From: Ruminococcus_C callidus
GTDB lineage: Bacteria > Bacillota > Clostridia > Oscillospirales > Ruminococcaceae
DNA length: 64,000 bases
Assembly: GCF_049562855.1 (NCBI RefSeq)
Contig: NZ_CP186925.1
Coordinates: forward strand, 186,001 to 250,000
Direction: 5' to 3'
Positions 23,180 through 34,212 of the stretch are shown here, in pieces (within the stretch, counting starts at the first letter, position 1; each line of letters starts with the position of its first letter). The position numbers were made by a program, and so were the translations under genes. Under the pieces are notes generated by a model. The model made no database searches, was not told the origin of the DNA, and saw only the letters and a program-made list of their open reading frames with translations.

Positions 23180-24346
23180 ATGACAACACAAGAACAAATG
23201 AACCAGTCCGTCATGGGAACATACGGACGGTTTCCGGTGGTGATCGATCACGGTGCAGGGGAGTCCTGTGCTGACGAAACCGGAAAGCAGTACATCGACT
23301 TCGGCAGCGGCATCGGCACCACCTCTCTGGGCTACTGCAACGAGGCGTGGACGGAGGCAGTCTGCAAGCAGGTCAAGACCATGCAGCACACCTCCAACCT
23401 GTACTACACCAAGGTGCAGGCAGACTTCGCACAGAAGCTGTGCCAGACTGCCGGCTATGAAAAGGTGTTTTTCTGCAACAGCGGTGCAGAGGCAAACGAG
23501 TGTGCCATTAAGCTGGCGAGAAAGTACAGCTTCGACAAGTACGGCAAGGGCAGACACAAGATTCTGACGCTGGTGAATTCGTTCCACGGCAGAACCCTCT
23601 GCACCCTGTCCGCCACCGGTCAGGACGTATTCCACAACTATTTCTTCCCGTTTGTGGAGGGCTTCGACTATGTGACAGCCAATGACATTGCCGATCTGGA
23701 ATCCAAGCTGGACGACACCGTTTGTGCAGTGATGCTGGAATACATTCAGGGCGAGGGCGGCGTGAATGCACTGGAGCAGGCATTCGTGGACGCTGTTTTT
23801 GAAAAGTGTGCCGCAAAGGACGTGCTGGTCATTGCGGACGAAGTGCAGACCGGTGTGGGCAGAACCGGTACATTCCTTGCCGGTGAACAGTTCGGACACA
23901 AGGCAGACGTGACGACACTGGCAAAGGGCATTGCCGGCGGTCTGCCGATGGGGGCATGCCTTGCCAACGAGAAGTGTGCCGGCGTGCTGGACAAGGGCTC
24001 TCACGGCTCTACATTCGGCGGCAATCCGGTATGCTGTGCCGGCGGTCTGGCAGTGCTGAACACCATTACCGCAGACGGCTTTCTGGCAGAAGTGCAGCGG
24101 AAAGCCAAGCTGCTGCGGGAGAAGCTGGAAAAGCTGGACGGCGTGGAGAGCGTCAGCGGTCTGGGACTGATGATCGGCATTGCCCTCAAGGACAAGAAAG
24201 CCATCGATGTGGCAAATGCGGCTCTGGAAAAGGGCCTGCTGGTGCTGACGGCAAAGACCAAGGTACGTCTACTGCCGCCGCTGACCATTACAGACGAGGA
24301 AATCGAAAAGGGCGTTGCCATTCTGGCGGACGTTCTGTCGAAATAA
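23180..24346 (+). CDS. argD: Acetylornithine aminotransferase
   Basis: This class III PLP aminotransferase of about 388 residues makes N-acetylornithine. PLP-site features are FFCNSGAEANECAIKLAR, IADEVQTGVGRTG and the Schiff-base Lys in TTLAKGIAGGLPMGA. Three in-frame ATGs lie at 23171, 23174 and 23180; the last has the best distance from AAAGGA. The TAA stop is the edge of a repeat element that fills the gap to argF. Confidence 0.95.
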   Translation: MTTQEQMNQSVMGTYGRFPVVIDHGAGESCADETGKQYIDFGSGIGTTSLGYCNEAWTEAVCKQVKTMQHTSNLYYTKVQADFAQKLCQTAGYEKVFFCNSGAEANECAIKLARKYSFDKYGKGRHKILTLVNSFHGRTLCTLSATGQDVFHNYFFPFVEGFDYVTANDIADLESKLDDTVCAVMLEYIQGEGGVNALEQAFVDAVFEKCAAKDVLVIADEVQTGVGRTGTFLAGEQFGHKADVTTLAKGIAGGLPMGACLANEKCAGVLDKGSHGSTFGGNPVCCAGGLAVLNTITADGFLAEVQRKAKLLREKLEKLDGVESVSGLGLMIGIALKDKKAIDVANAALEKGLLVLTAKTKVRLLPPLTITDEEIEKGVAILADVLSK

Positions 24347-24427
24347 AGGAAACACTGCGTGAAGCCCGCCTGACGGCTTTGCACGCAATCTGCTTGCAGA
24401 TTTTCAGCTTTATGCAGTGTTTCCTAA
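24344..24427. repeat. Half-length palindromic element between argD and argF
   Basis: TAAAGGAAACACTGCGTGAAGC faces AGCTTTATGCAGTGTTTCCTAA. The right half of the standard interior is missing. It starts in the argD stop codon. Confidence 0.88.
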
Positions 24428-24443
24428 ACGGAGGAGTTAGACT

Positions 24444-25349
24444 ATGAAACATTTACTGAAAATGCTCGACCTGAGCACCGAAGAGATCATTGAGATTCTG
24501 GATCTTGCCGATCAGCTGAAGTACGAGCTGAAGCACGGCATTCCCCACCCGCATCTGAAAGGCAAGTCGCTGGGCATGATCTTCCAGAAGGCATCTACCC
24601 GTACCCGTGTTTCTTTTGAAACCGGCATGTACCAGCTGGGCGGACACCCGCTGTTCCTGTCCGCAAACGATCTGCAGATCGGCAGAGGCGAACCGGTGCA
24701 GGATACTGCCCGCGTTCTGTCCCGCTATCTGGACGGCATCATGATCCGTACCTTTGAGCAGAAAGAAGTGGAAGATCTGGCAGAGTACGGCTCGATCCCG
24801 ATCATTAACGGTCTGACAGACTTCTGCCACCCGTGCCAGATCCTCGCAGACCTGATGACCATTCGGGAGTTCAAGAGCAGCTTCGACGGTCTGAAGATGT
24901 GCTTTATCGGCGACGGCAACAACATGGCAAACTCTCTGATCGTGGGCTGCCTGAAAGTCGGCATGTCCGTTTCCATTGCCTGCCCGAACGATTACCAGCC
25001 GGATCAGGAGGTACTGGACTTTGCGGCACAGTACGGCGACAAGTTCCAGATGACTGACAAGCCGCTGGAGGCTGCCAAGGACGCTGACGTGGTAATTACC
25101 GACGTATGGGCTTCTATGGGGCAGGAAGGCGAAGCAGAGAAGCGGAAAAAGGCATTCCACGGCTATCAGATCAACGATGAAGTCATGGCACAGGCTCACG
25201 ACGACGCAATGGTACTGCACTGCCTGCCGGCACACCGCGAAGAAGAAATCACCACAAAGGTATTCGAGGCACATGCCAACGAGATCTTTGAGGAAGCAGA
25301 GAACCGCCTGCACGCACAGAAAGCGGTTATGGTAAAGCTGATGGCGTAA
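24444..25349 (+). CDS. argF: Ornithine carbamoyltransferase
   Basis: This 301-residue enzyme makes citrulline from ornithine and carbamoyl phosphate. The carbamoyl-phosphate loop STRTRVSFE (near residue 50), the DFCHPCQ motif (near 130) and HCLPAHR (near 260) are intact. ATG 24444 follows GGAGGAG. It is the last gene of the arginine cluster. Carbamoyl phosphate synthetase genes are not in the window. Confidence 0.97.
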   Translation: MKHLLKMLDLSTEEIIEILDLADQLKYELKHGIPHPHLKGKSLGMIFQKASTRTRVSFETGMYQLGGHPLFLSANDLQIGRGEPVQDTARVLSRYLDGIMIRTFEQKEVEDLAEYGSIPIINGLTDFCHPCQILADLMTIREFKSSFDGLKMCFIGDGNNMANSLIVGCLKVGMSVSIACPNDYQPDQEVLDFAAQYGDKFQMTDKPLEAAKDADVVITDVWASMGQEGEAEKRKKAFHGYQINDEVMAQAHDDAMVLHCLPAHREEEITTKVFEAHANEIFEEAENRLHAQKAVMVKLMA

Positions 25350-25377
25350 GGACGCTGTCGTTCTATAAACATCATGA

Positions 25378-25411
25378 AGGGCATTCTGTAAAAAACAGAG
25401 TGCCCTTTTTA
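25378..25411 (+). terminator. Terminator after argF
   Basis: The stem GCATTCTGT/ACAGAGTGC (one wobble) is followed by CCTTTTT. Confidence 0.8.
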
Positions 25412-25419
25412 TGATATGC

Positions 25420-25448
25420 TTGACAACAGAAAATGAAAAATGTATAAT
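25420..25448 (+). promoter_or_regulatory. Promoter of the acidic membrane protein gene
   Basis: TTGACA (25420-25425), 17 bases, TATAAT (25443-25448), 43 bases before the start. Confidence 0.85.
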
Positions 25449-25491
25449 AAAAAGAAATATTATATGGGAAAATCCCTGCGACAGGAGCGAA

Positions 25492-25812
25492 ATGAGCATG
25501 TATAAAAAAATTTTAGTCGCAATTGGAGTGATCTTTTTGATTTTCTTTATTGTGAAGCTTTGCGAAAAGGGACCGTCAGAGCCGAGCAGTTTTGATTCGA
25601 TTTATGAAGAAAGTCAAGAAGAATCCCAAGAAGAAACCAGTACATACGACAACTCCGACAGCGTGGTCACACGTAAGCGGGAGTATTCTTTTCCGGAGTA
25701 TAACAGCGATACCGATGAAATTGACGATGAATACGAGGGCGAAGATTATGATGACTACGATACAAACTGGTTTGATGATTACGACGACGATGAGGGTGAT
25801 TACGACTATTAG
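25492..25812 (+). CDS. Single-pass membrane protein with Asp/Glu/Tyr-rich tail
   Basis: This 106-residue protein starts at ATG 25492 after AGGAG. One N-terminal membrane segment (ILVAIGVIFLIFFIVKLC) is followed by a Ser/Glu-rich stretch (ESQEESQEE) and a tail of about 40 residues made mostly of Asp, Glu and Tyr (DYDTNWFDDYDDDEGDYDY). No family is recognised. The tail could bind cations or a basic partner. It has a consensus promoter and no visible terminator before the rRNA promoters. Confidence 0.65.
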   Translation: MSMYKKILVAIGVIFLIFFIVKLCEKGPSEPSSFDSIYEESQEESQEETSTYDNSDSVVTRKREYSFPEYNSDTDEIDDEYEGEDYDDYDTNWFDDYDDDEGDYDY

Positions 25813-25856
25813 CGAAATAAACAAAATTCAACAAGAATATTTTACATCAATTTTAC

Positions 25857-25885
25857 TTGACAAAGTCAAAACAGCGTGATATAAT
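25857..25885 (+). promoter_or_regulatory. rRNA promoter P1
   Basis: TTGACA (25857-25862), 17 bases, TATAAT (25880-25885). This is the first of four tandem promoters before 16S. Confidence 0.85.
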
Positions 25886-25997
25886 AATAAAGCTGTCGCA
25901 CGAGAGCGAAAGTTGAGGAAACTTGTGAATAACGGAAACAGTGAAACGGATCGGGAGATCGACAGGGAGCGGTTGCAATTGTTCAAGAAAAGTTCAC

Positions 25998-26026
25998 TTG
26001 ACAAAAAGCTTGAAGTGTGGTAGAAT
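25998..26026 (+). promoter_or_regulatory. rRNA promoter P2
   Basis: TTGACA (25998-26003), 17 bases, TAGAAT (26021-26026). Confidence 0.8.
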
Positions 26027-26103
26027 GAATAGGCTGACTGTTTTGGACAGGCTGTCGAGGAAAAAGAGAATATGGAATGAACTTCAGTTCATAAAATGTT
26101 TAC

Positions 26104-26132
26104 TTGACAAAATCGACAGAATGTGATAAAAT
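26104..26132 (+). promoter_or_regulatory. rRNA promoter P3
   Basis: TTGACA (26104-26109), 17 bases, TAAAAT (26127-26132). The sequence GAACTTCAGTTCA and AAAATGTTTACTTGACAAAA upstream is repeated almost exactly at P4. Confidence 0.85.
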
Positions 26133-26201
26133 AGAAAAGCTGGTCACGGCGAGAAGGAACGGAAAGAAAACAGGTTGAACTTCAGTTCACAAAATGTTTA
26201 C

Positions 26202-26230
26202 TTGACAAAAACTTCTGAATGTGATATAAT
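26202..26230 (+). promoter_or_regulatory. rRNA promoter P4
   Basis: TTGACA (26202-26207), 17 bases, TATAAT (26225-26230). This is the promoter nearest to 16S, with a leader of about 190 bases. Confidence 0.88.
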
Positions 26231-26261
26231 ATAAAAGTTGCAGCACGAAAGCTGCTTCGAA

Positions 26262-26285
26262 AGTATCTTGAAAATTGAACAATGC
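26262..26285 (+). other. 5' half of the 16S processing stem
   Basis: This 24-base sequence (AGTATCTTGAAAATTGAACA and four more) pairs with 27999-28022 downstream of 16S with only two mismatches. This is the usual long stem cut by RNase III to release pre-16S. Confidence 0.8.
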
Positions 26286-26426
26286 ACTACAAGCAAAAAG
26301 CCCTTGAGATTCCAAGAGATTGGAACTTTAAGAAGTCAGAAAAGACAGAAAAATCACAAAGGTAATTGCGAGCGAATCGTAATTGCTAGGATCGATATAA
26401 AGACGCGAAGCGTCTGTATATACAAC

Positions 26427-27942
<1,516 letters not shown>

Positions 27943-27998
27943 AGCACGAACGAAAGTTCAAAAGCTTCGGTCAGCAAGGGAGAGCAAGTAGAAAGAAA

Positions 27999-28022
27999 GC
28001 ATTGTTCAATTTTGAGGATACT
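27999..28022 (+). other. 3' half of the 16S processing stem
   Basis: GCATTGTTCAATTTTGAGGA and the next four bases are complementary to 26262-26285. Confidence 0.8.
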
Positions 28023-28079
28023 CAAGGAGAAAGAGTGTCTGCAAAAAGAAGCTTGAAAAACCGAGGGAAACCCGAACAT

Positions 28080-28155
28080 GGGGGTGTAGCTCAGCTGGGA
28101 GAGCACCTGCTTTGCAAGCAGGGGGTCAGGAGTTCGATCCTCCTCATCTCCACCA
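28080..28155 (+). tRNA. tRNA-Ala (anticodon TGC)
   Basis: The 76-base cloverleaf has acceptor GGGGGTG/CATCTCC (two G-U pairs), anticodon loop CTTTGCAAG, T arm AGGAGTTCGATCCTCCT and encoded CCA. It is in the 16S-23S spacer. Confidence 0.96.
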
Positions 28156-28158
28156 AAA

Positions 28159-28235
<77 letters not shown>

Positions 28236-28238
28236 CTC

Positions 28239-28592
28239 ACTTTTCTTTTTCGTGAAAAAAGAAAAGTAAGCAAAAGAAAAAACAATTCGGGTTTACCAAA
28301 GAAAAAGCTTTAAACTTACACGATGGCTTTTGAAAGAAAATGATTGTGTAGGAAAGAAGTGTCTTGCTTGCAAGAGCAAATATCAGTAGATGAAAAAGAT
28401 CATCTGTTGATATCTGTTCTTGGAAAAGGACAGAAAAAAGTGCAGCTTGAAAACAGAATAATGAAAGCAAATGCAAGTGAAAACTACGAGTAAGTAGAAA
28501 CAACGACATGAAGGTGAAAAACCAAAATGTTGGGTAAAAAATACTACAAATAGTTGGACGCGAAAATTCTGAGAAGAACCAAACGAACAAAT
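28239..28592 (+). other. tRNA-Ile to 23S spacer
   Basis: This 350-base AT-rich stretch has no gene. It opens with a strong hairpin (CTTTTCTTTTT/AAAAAAGAAAAG, about 28239-28265). The rest should hold the 5' half of the 23S processing stem; CAAACGAACAAATGG just before 23S partly matches sequence after 23S. Confidence 0.6.
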
Positions 28593-31405
<2,813 letters not shown>

Positions 31406-31484
31406 TTTTGTTCATTGCGTTTGATTTAGCATTTGAGTTCATTATAATGTTTGAAAGTTTTTAAAGAAAAATGGGTTTTACCCC

Positions 31485-31513
31485 TTGACAAAACGGAACT
31501 TATATGCTATAAT
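31485..31513 (+). promoter_or_regulatory. Internal promoter before tRNA-Lys-tRNA-Glu-5S
   Basis: TTGACA (31485-31490), 17 bases, TATAAT (31508-31513), 80 bases after 23S and 16 bases before tRNA-Lys. It could transcribe the 5S group on its own. Confidence 0.88.
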
Positions 31514-31528
31514 TTTATTATAGCAAAT

Positions 31529-31604
31529 GCACCATTAGCTCAGTTGGTAGAGCAACTGACTCTTAATCAGTGGGTCCTGGGTTCGAGTCCCCGATGGTGC
31601 ACCA
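31529..31604 (+). tRNA. tRNA-Lys (anticodon CTT)
   Basis: This 76-base cloverleaf starts GCACCATTAGCTCAGTTGG, has anticodon loop CTCTTAA and ends with encoded CCA. Confidence 0.96.
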
Positions 31605-31609
31605 ATTAA

Positions 31610-31684
31610 GGCCCGTTGGTCAAGCGGTTAAGACTCCGCCCTCTCACGGCGGCATCACCAGTTCGAGTCTGGTACGGGTCACCA
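31610..31684 (+). tRNA. tRNA-Glu (anticodon CTC)
   Basis: This 75-base cloverleaf has acceptor GGCCCGT/ACGGGTC, anticodon stem-loop CCGCCCTCTCACGGCGG and encoded CCA. Confidence 0.95.
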
Positions 31685-31695
31685 TTTTTCTTTTA

Positions 31696-31810
31696 GTCGG
31701 TGTTTATGGCAAAGAGGTTCCACCCGTTCCCTTTCCGAACACGGAAGTTAAGCTCTTTTACGCCTACGATACTTGATCATCTTGATCTGGAAAAATTGGG
31801 CAATGCCGGC
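31696..31810 (+). rRNA. rrf: 5S ribosomal RNA
   Basis: The core CACCCGTTCCCTTTCCGAAC and ACACGGAAGTTAAGCTC is diagnostic. The ends GTCGGTGTT and AATGCCGGC pair, giving about 115 bases. It lies after two tRNAs rather than directly after 23S. A hairpin AAGAGCACAT/ATGTGCTCTT follows at 31813-31836 without a T-run. Confidence 0.93.
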
Positions 31811-31842
31811 ACAAGAGCACATGTAAATGTGCTCTTAGATAT

Positions 31843-31918
31843 TCCTCTATAGCTCAGTCGGTAGAGCATGCGGCTGTTAACCGCAGGGTCGTTGGTTCGA
31901 GTCCAACTGGAGGAGCCA
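31843..31918 (+). tRNA. tRNA-Asn (anticodon GTT)
   Basis: This 76-base cloverleaf starts TCCTCTATAGCTCAGTCGG, has anticodon stem-loop GCGGCTGTTAACCGC and ends GCCA. Confidence 0.96.
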
Positions 31919-31922
31919 AGAT

Positions 31923-31953
31923 AAGCGAATCACGAAAGTGATTCGCTTTTTTG
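31923..31953 (+). terminator. Terminator of the rRNA/tRNA unit
   Basis: The 10-bp stem AAGCGAATCA/TGATTCGCTT is followed by TTTTG. Confidence 0.92.
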
Positions 31954-31975
31954 TTTTATATATGATGAATTGAAA

Positions 31976-32030
31976 AAAAGCCCGATTCAGTTTTCACCGC
32001 AAAGGCAAACTGGATCGGGCTTCTTTCTTT
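31976..32030. terminator. Second hairpin in the convergent region
   Basis: AAGCCCGATTCAGTTT and AAACTGGATCGGGCTT form a 16-bp stem (one wobble) followed by CTTTCTTT. It is probably a backup terminator between the convergent transcripts. Confidence 0.7.
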
Positions 32031-32043
32031 ATACAGATAAAAC

Positions 32044-32075
32044 AAAAACCGCCGCAATATCATGCGACGGTTTTT
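32044..32075 (-). terminator. Terminator of tRNA-Trp
   Basis: The stem AAAAACCG/CGGTTTTT with CCGC/GCGA-type pairing lies five bases downstream of tRNA-Trp on the minus strand and has a T-run in that direction. Confidence 0.8.
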
Positions 32076-32080
32076 CCATT

Positions 32081-32156
32081 TGGCAGGGGCACCAAGAATC
32101 GAACTCGGGACACGTGGTTTTGGAGACCACTGCTCTACCAGCTGAGCTATACCCCT
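32081..32156 (-). tRNA. tRNA-Trp (anticodon CCA)
   Basis: On the minus strand the 76-base cloverleaf starts AGGGGTATAGCTCAG, has anticodon stem-loop GTGGTCTCCAAAACCAC and ends with encoded CCA. It is convergent to the rRNA unit with its own promoter and terminator. Confidence 0.95.
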
Positions 32157-32195
32157 ATGAAAATTATTTTGTACAGGAAACCTGCAACGTAAATT

Positions 32196-32224
32196 ATTAT
32201 AGCACAAAAAAACCGCCTTGTCAA
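32196..32224 (-). promoter_or_regulatory. Promoter of tRNA-Trp
   Basis: On the minus strand, TTGACA (32224-32219), a 17-base spacer and TATAAT (32201-32196), about 40 bases before the tRNA. Confidence 0.85.
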
Positions 32225-32255
32225 CTACTTTTTGCAATTTTTTTCATTTGACATT

Positions 32256-32270
32256 TGTACACTTCGTACA
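32256..32270. promoter_or_regulatory. Palindrome TGTAC-N5-GTACA, possible operator
   Basis: The palindrome lies directly after a TTGACA (32248-32253) and before a poor -10 (TATGTC, 32271). If that promoter is used, the palindrome fills its spacer, as a repressor site would. Confidence 0.35.
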
Positions 32271-32369
32271 TATGTCCGAAAATGTACGGAATTCCGGCAG
32301 AATCGGGGCAGAAAAGGGGAAAACTGCGGCACGATTCCGACAAAAGCCGACAGCAGAATTTGATATAAT

Positions 32370-32445
32370 AGACCTGTCGGAACGCAGAAACGGCAAAAGC
32401 CGGAAGCCATCGGCGATCGCAATGGCTTTGCCGCCCGACAGGTCT
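32370..32445 (+). promoter_or_regulatory. Structured leader of the small gene at 32467
   Basis: Perfect 11-bp outer arms AGACCTGTCGG (32370-32380) and CCGACAGGTCT (32435-32445) enclose a second stem (CGGCAAAAGCC with CCAT, facing ATGGCTTTGCCG). The structure ends three bases before AAAGGAGG. A TATAAT at 32364-32369 lies directly before it. It could be an operator or a leader RNA that affects access to the ribosome binding site. Confidence 0.5.
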
Positions 32446-32466
32446 GACAAAAGGAGGCTTTTTCAT

Positions 32467-32730
32467 ATGCAGAATCTTTGGAAACAGGTGGCAGACCAAT
32501 ATTGCACCTCTGCGGAGGAAGTGCAGGCGGAAATCGCAGAGGCAATCCGGCAGGGCATGAACAATCCGGACGCGGACGTGCAGCAGGCGTGGGCAGAAAT
32601 CCCCCGTCAGCAGGACGAGCCGCAGCCGGAGGACGTTGTCGCATGGATTGCCGCACAGCTGCTGGCGGCGGGAATCCTGCCGGAATCCGCAGCTGTATCG
32701 GAACAGCCGGAAATGGCAGTCAAACGGTAA
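32467..32730 (+). CDS. Small acidic protein, function unknown
   Basis: This 87-residue protein starts at ATG 32467 after AAAGGAGG. The N-terminal MQNLWKQVADQYCTSAEEVQ followed by AEIAEAIRQGM looks like a helical motif seen in small Spo0A-C-terminal-like or HTH-like Firmicutes proteins, but the match is by eye and weak. The rest is acidic and Pro/Gln-rich, with a helical AWIAAQLLAAGILP. It is monocistronic, with an unusual structured leader and a terminator. Confidence 0.6.
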   Translation: MQNLWKQVADQYCTSAEEVQAEIAEAIRQGMNNPDADVQQAWAEIPRQQDEPQPEDVVAWIAAQLLAAGILPESAAVSEQPEMAVKR

Positions 32731-32787
32731 TTCCCAAATCTGTACATCTTTTGCGGAAAATGTGCCATATTCCTGAAACCACGCAGG

Positions 32788-32811
32788 GGACGGTGAAAAC
32801 CGTCCTTTTGC
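32788..32811 (+). terminator. Terminator after the small acidic protein gene
   Basis: GGACGGT/ACCGTCC with a GAAA loop and TTTTG. Confidence 0.88.
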
Positions 32812-32890
32812 ATTTTCTGGAGAAACAGTTTCGCTGGGAACGTGTTCTTCTGCATTCATAAAAATTCCATGCAAACTGCCCGAAAAGCCC

Positions 32891-32919
32891 TTGCATCTCC
32901 GGAAAAACTGTGCTATACT
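32891..32919 (+). promoter_or_regulatory. Promoter of the metal GTPase pair
   Basis: TTGCAT (32891-32896), 17 bases, TATACT (32914-32919). No Zur-like palindrome is obvious next to it. Confidence 0.75.
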
Positions 32920-32988
32920 AATATTATGCAGCCTCAGCGAAAATATGCTTCCGGCTGTTGAGATCGAGAGAAAGAAGTGCAGATAAAA

Positions 32989-34197
32989 ATGACAAAAATT
33001 ACAATATTCTCCGGCTTTTTGGGTGCCGGTAAAACCACGCTGATCCAGAAGCTGATTCAGGAAGGCTATGTTGGCGAAAAGCTGGTGCTCATCGAAAACG
33101 AATTCGGCGAGATCGGTATTGACGGCGGCTTTTTGCAGGACGCCGGCGTAGAGATCACCGAGATGAACTCCGGCTGTATCTGCTGTAGTCTGGTAGGCGA
33201 CTTTGGCAAGGCTCTGGAAAAGGTGCTGGAACAGTACCACCCGGATCGCATCCTGATCGAACCTTCCGGCGTGGGCAAGCTGAGCGATGTCATTCGTGCA
33301 GTCCAGAATATCCATGCCCATGACGTGGAACTGGACGGCTTTACCACAGTAGTCGATGCCAAGAAGTGCAAGATGTATCAGAAGAACTTCGGCGAGTTCT
33401 TCAACAATCAGATCACCTATGCAAGCTGCCTGATCTTGAGCCATACCGCTGGTCTGTCGCAGGAGAAGCTGGACGACTGCGTTCGCCGCCTGCGGACCTG
33501 CAACGAAAAGGCTCCTGTCGTCACCACGGACTGGGCAGAACTGACCGGCAAGCAGCTGGTTGAGGCAATGACCCAGAAGAACACACTGGACGACGAATTA
33601 CAGGAATTGCTGGCAGAAGCCGCTGCACACGATCATCACCACCACGATCATGACCATGAGGAACATGAACACCATCACCACCATGACCACGACGAACATG
33701 ACGAGAACTGCACCTGCGGCTGCCACGATCATGACCATGAGGAGCATGAACATCATCACCACCATGACCACGACGAACATGACGAGAACTGCACCTGCGG
33801 CTGCCACGATCATGACCATGAGGAGCATGAACATCATCACCACCATGACCACGACGAACATGACGAGAACTGCACCTGCGGCTGCCATGACCACGATCAC
33901 GAGCATCACCACCATGCAGACGAAGTGTTTACCAGCTGGGGCGTAGAGTCTGCCCGGAAGTACACCAAGGAGGAGATCACCAACGCTCTGACGGCTCTGG
34001 AAGACGCAGACAAGTACGGCATGATCCTCCGTGCCAAGGGCATTGTACCGGCAGAGGACGGCAGCTGGATCCACTTTGACTATGTACCGGGTACACCGGA
34101 CGTTCGCAGCGGCAGTGCCGGCACCACCGGACGGCTTTGTGTTATTGGCTCCGGCATTCACGAAGATGCCCTGACCGAACTGTTCCACGCAGAATAA
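32989..34197 (+). CDS. COG0523/CobW-type metal GTPase with triplicated His/Cys-rich repeat
   Basis: The G3E GTPase domain has Walker A FSGFLGAGKTT (about residues 7-17), the metal-site motif SGCICCSLVGD (about 60-70; CxCC type) and IEPSGVGKL. Residues about 205-305 are an insert of His, Asp, Glu and Cys, including three tandem 27-residue units, each ending NCTCGC. A C-terminal CobW_C domain follows. Members deliver zinc, nickel or cobalt to enzymes; the insert would store or pick up the metal. The metal is not known here. ATG 32989 is used; GTG 32977 is an alternative, and neither has a strong ribosome binding site. Confidence 0.88.
   Translation: MTKITIFSGFLGAGKTTLIQKLIQEGYVGEKLVLIENEFGEIGIDGGFLQDAGVEITEMNSGCICCSLVGDFGKALEKVLEQYHPDRILIEPSGVGKLSDVIRAVQNIHAHDVELDGFTTVVDAKKCKMYQKNFGEFFNNQITYASCLILSHTAGLSQEKLDDCVRRLRTCNEKAPVVTTDWAELTGKQLVEAMTQKNTLDDELQELLAEAAAHDHHHHDHDHEEHEHHHHHDHDEHDENCTCGCHDHDHEEHEHHHHHDHDEHDENCTCGCHDHDHEEHEHHHHHDHDEHDENCTCGCHDHDHEHHHHADEVFTSWGVESARKYTKEEITNALTALEDADKYGMILRAKGIVPAEDGSWIHFDYVPGTPDVRSGSAGTTGRLCVIGSGIHEDALTELFHAE
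33643..33885 (+). repeat. Three tandem 81-bp coding repeats (His/Cys-rich)
   Basis: The units 33643-33723, 33724-33804 and 33805-33885 each encode HDHDHEEHEHHHHHDHDEH plus DENCTCGC. Units 2 and 3 look identical base for base; unit 1 differs at two third-codon positions. This implies recent in-frame duplication and likely copy-number variation between strains. Confidence 0.95.
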
Positions 34198-34212
34198 AAG
34201 GAGGACAACATC

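Noticed and set aside
25857..26230. Possible CRISPR-like repeat array (recurring TTGACAAAA units)
   Set aside because: The spacing is irregular (about 98-141 bases) and each unit is a promoter; no spacers or cas genes are present.
32607..33444. Minus-strand frames opposite the small acidic gene and metal GTPase
   Set aside because: They are shadows of well supported plus-strand genes with promoters and terminators.
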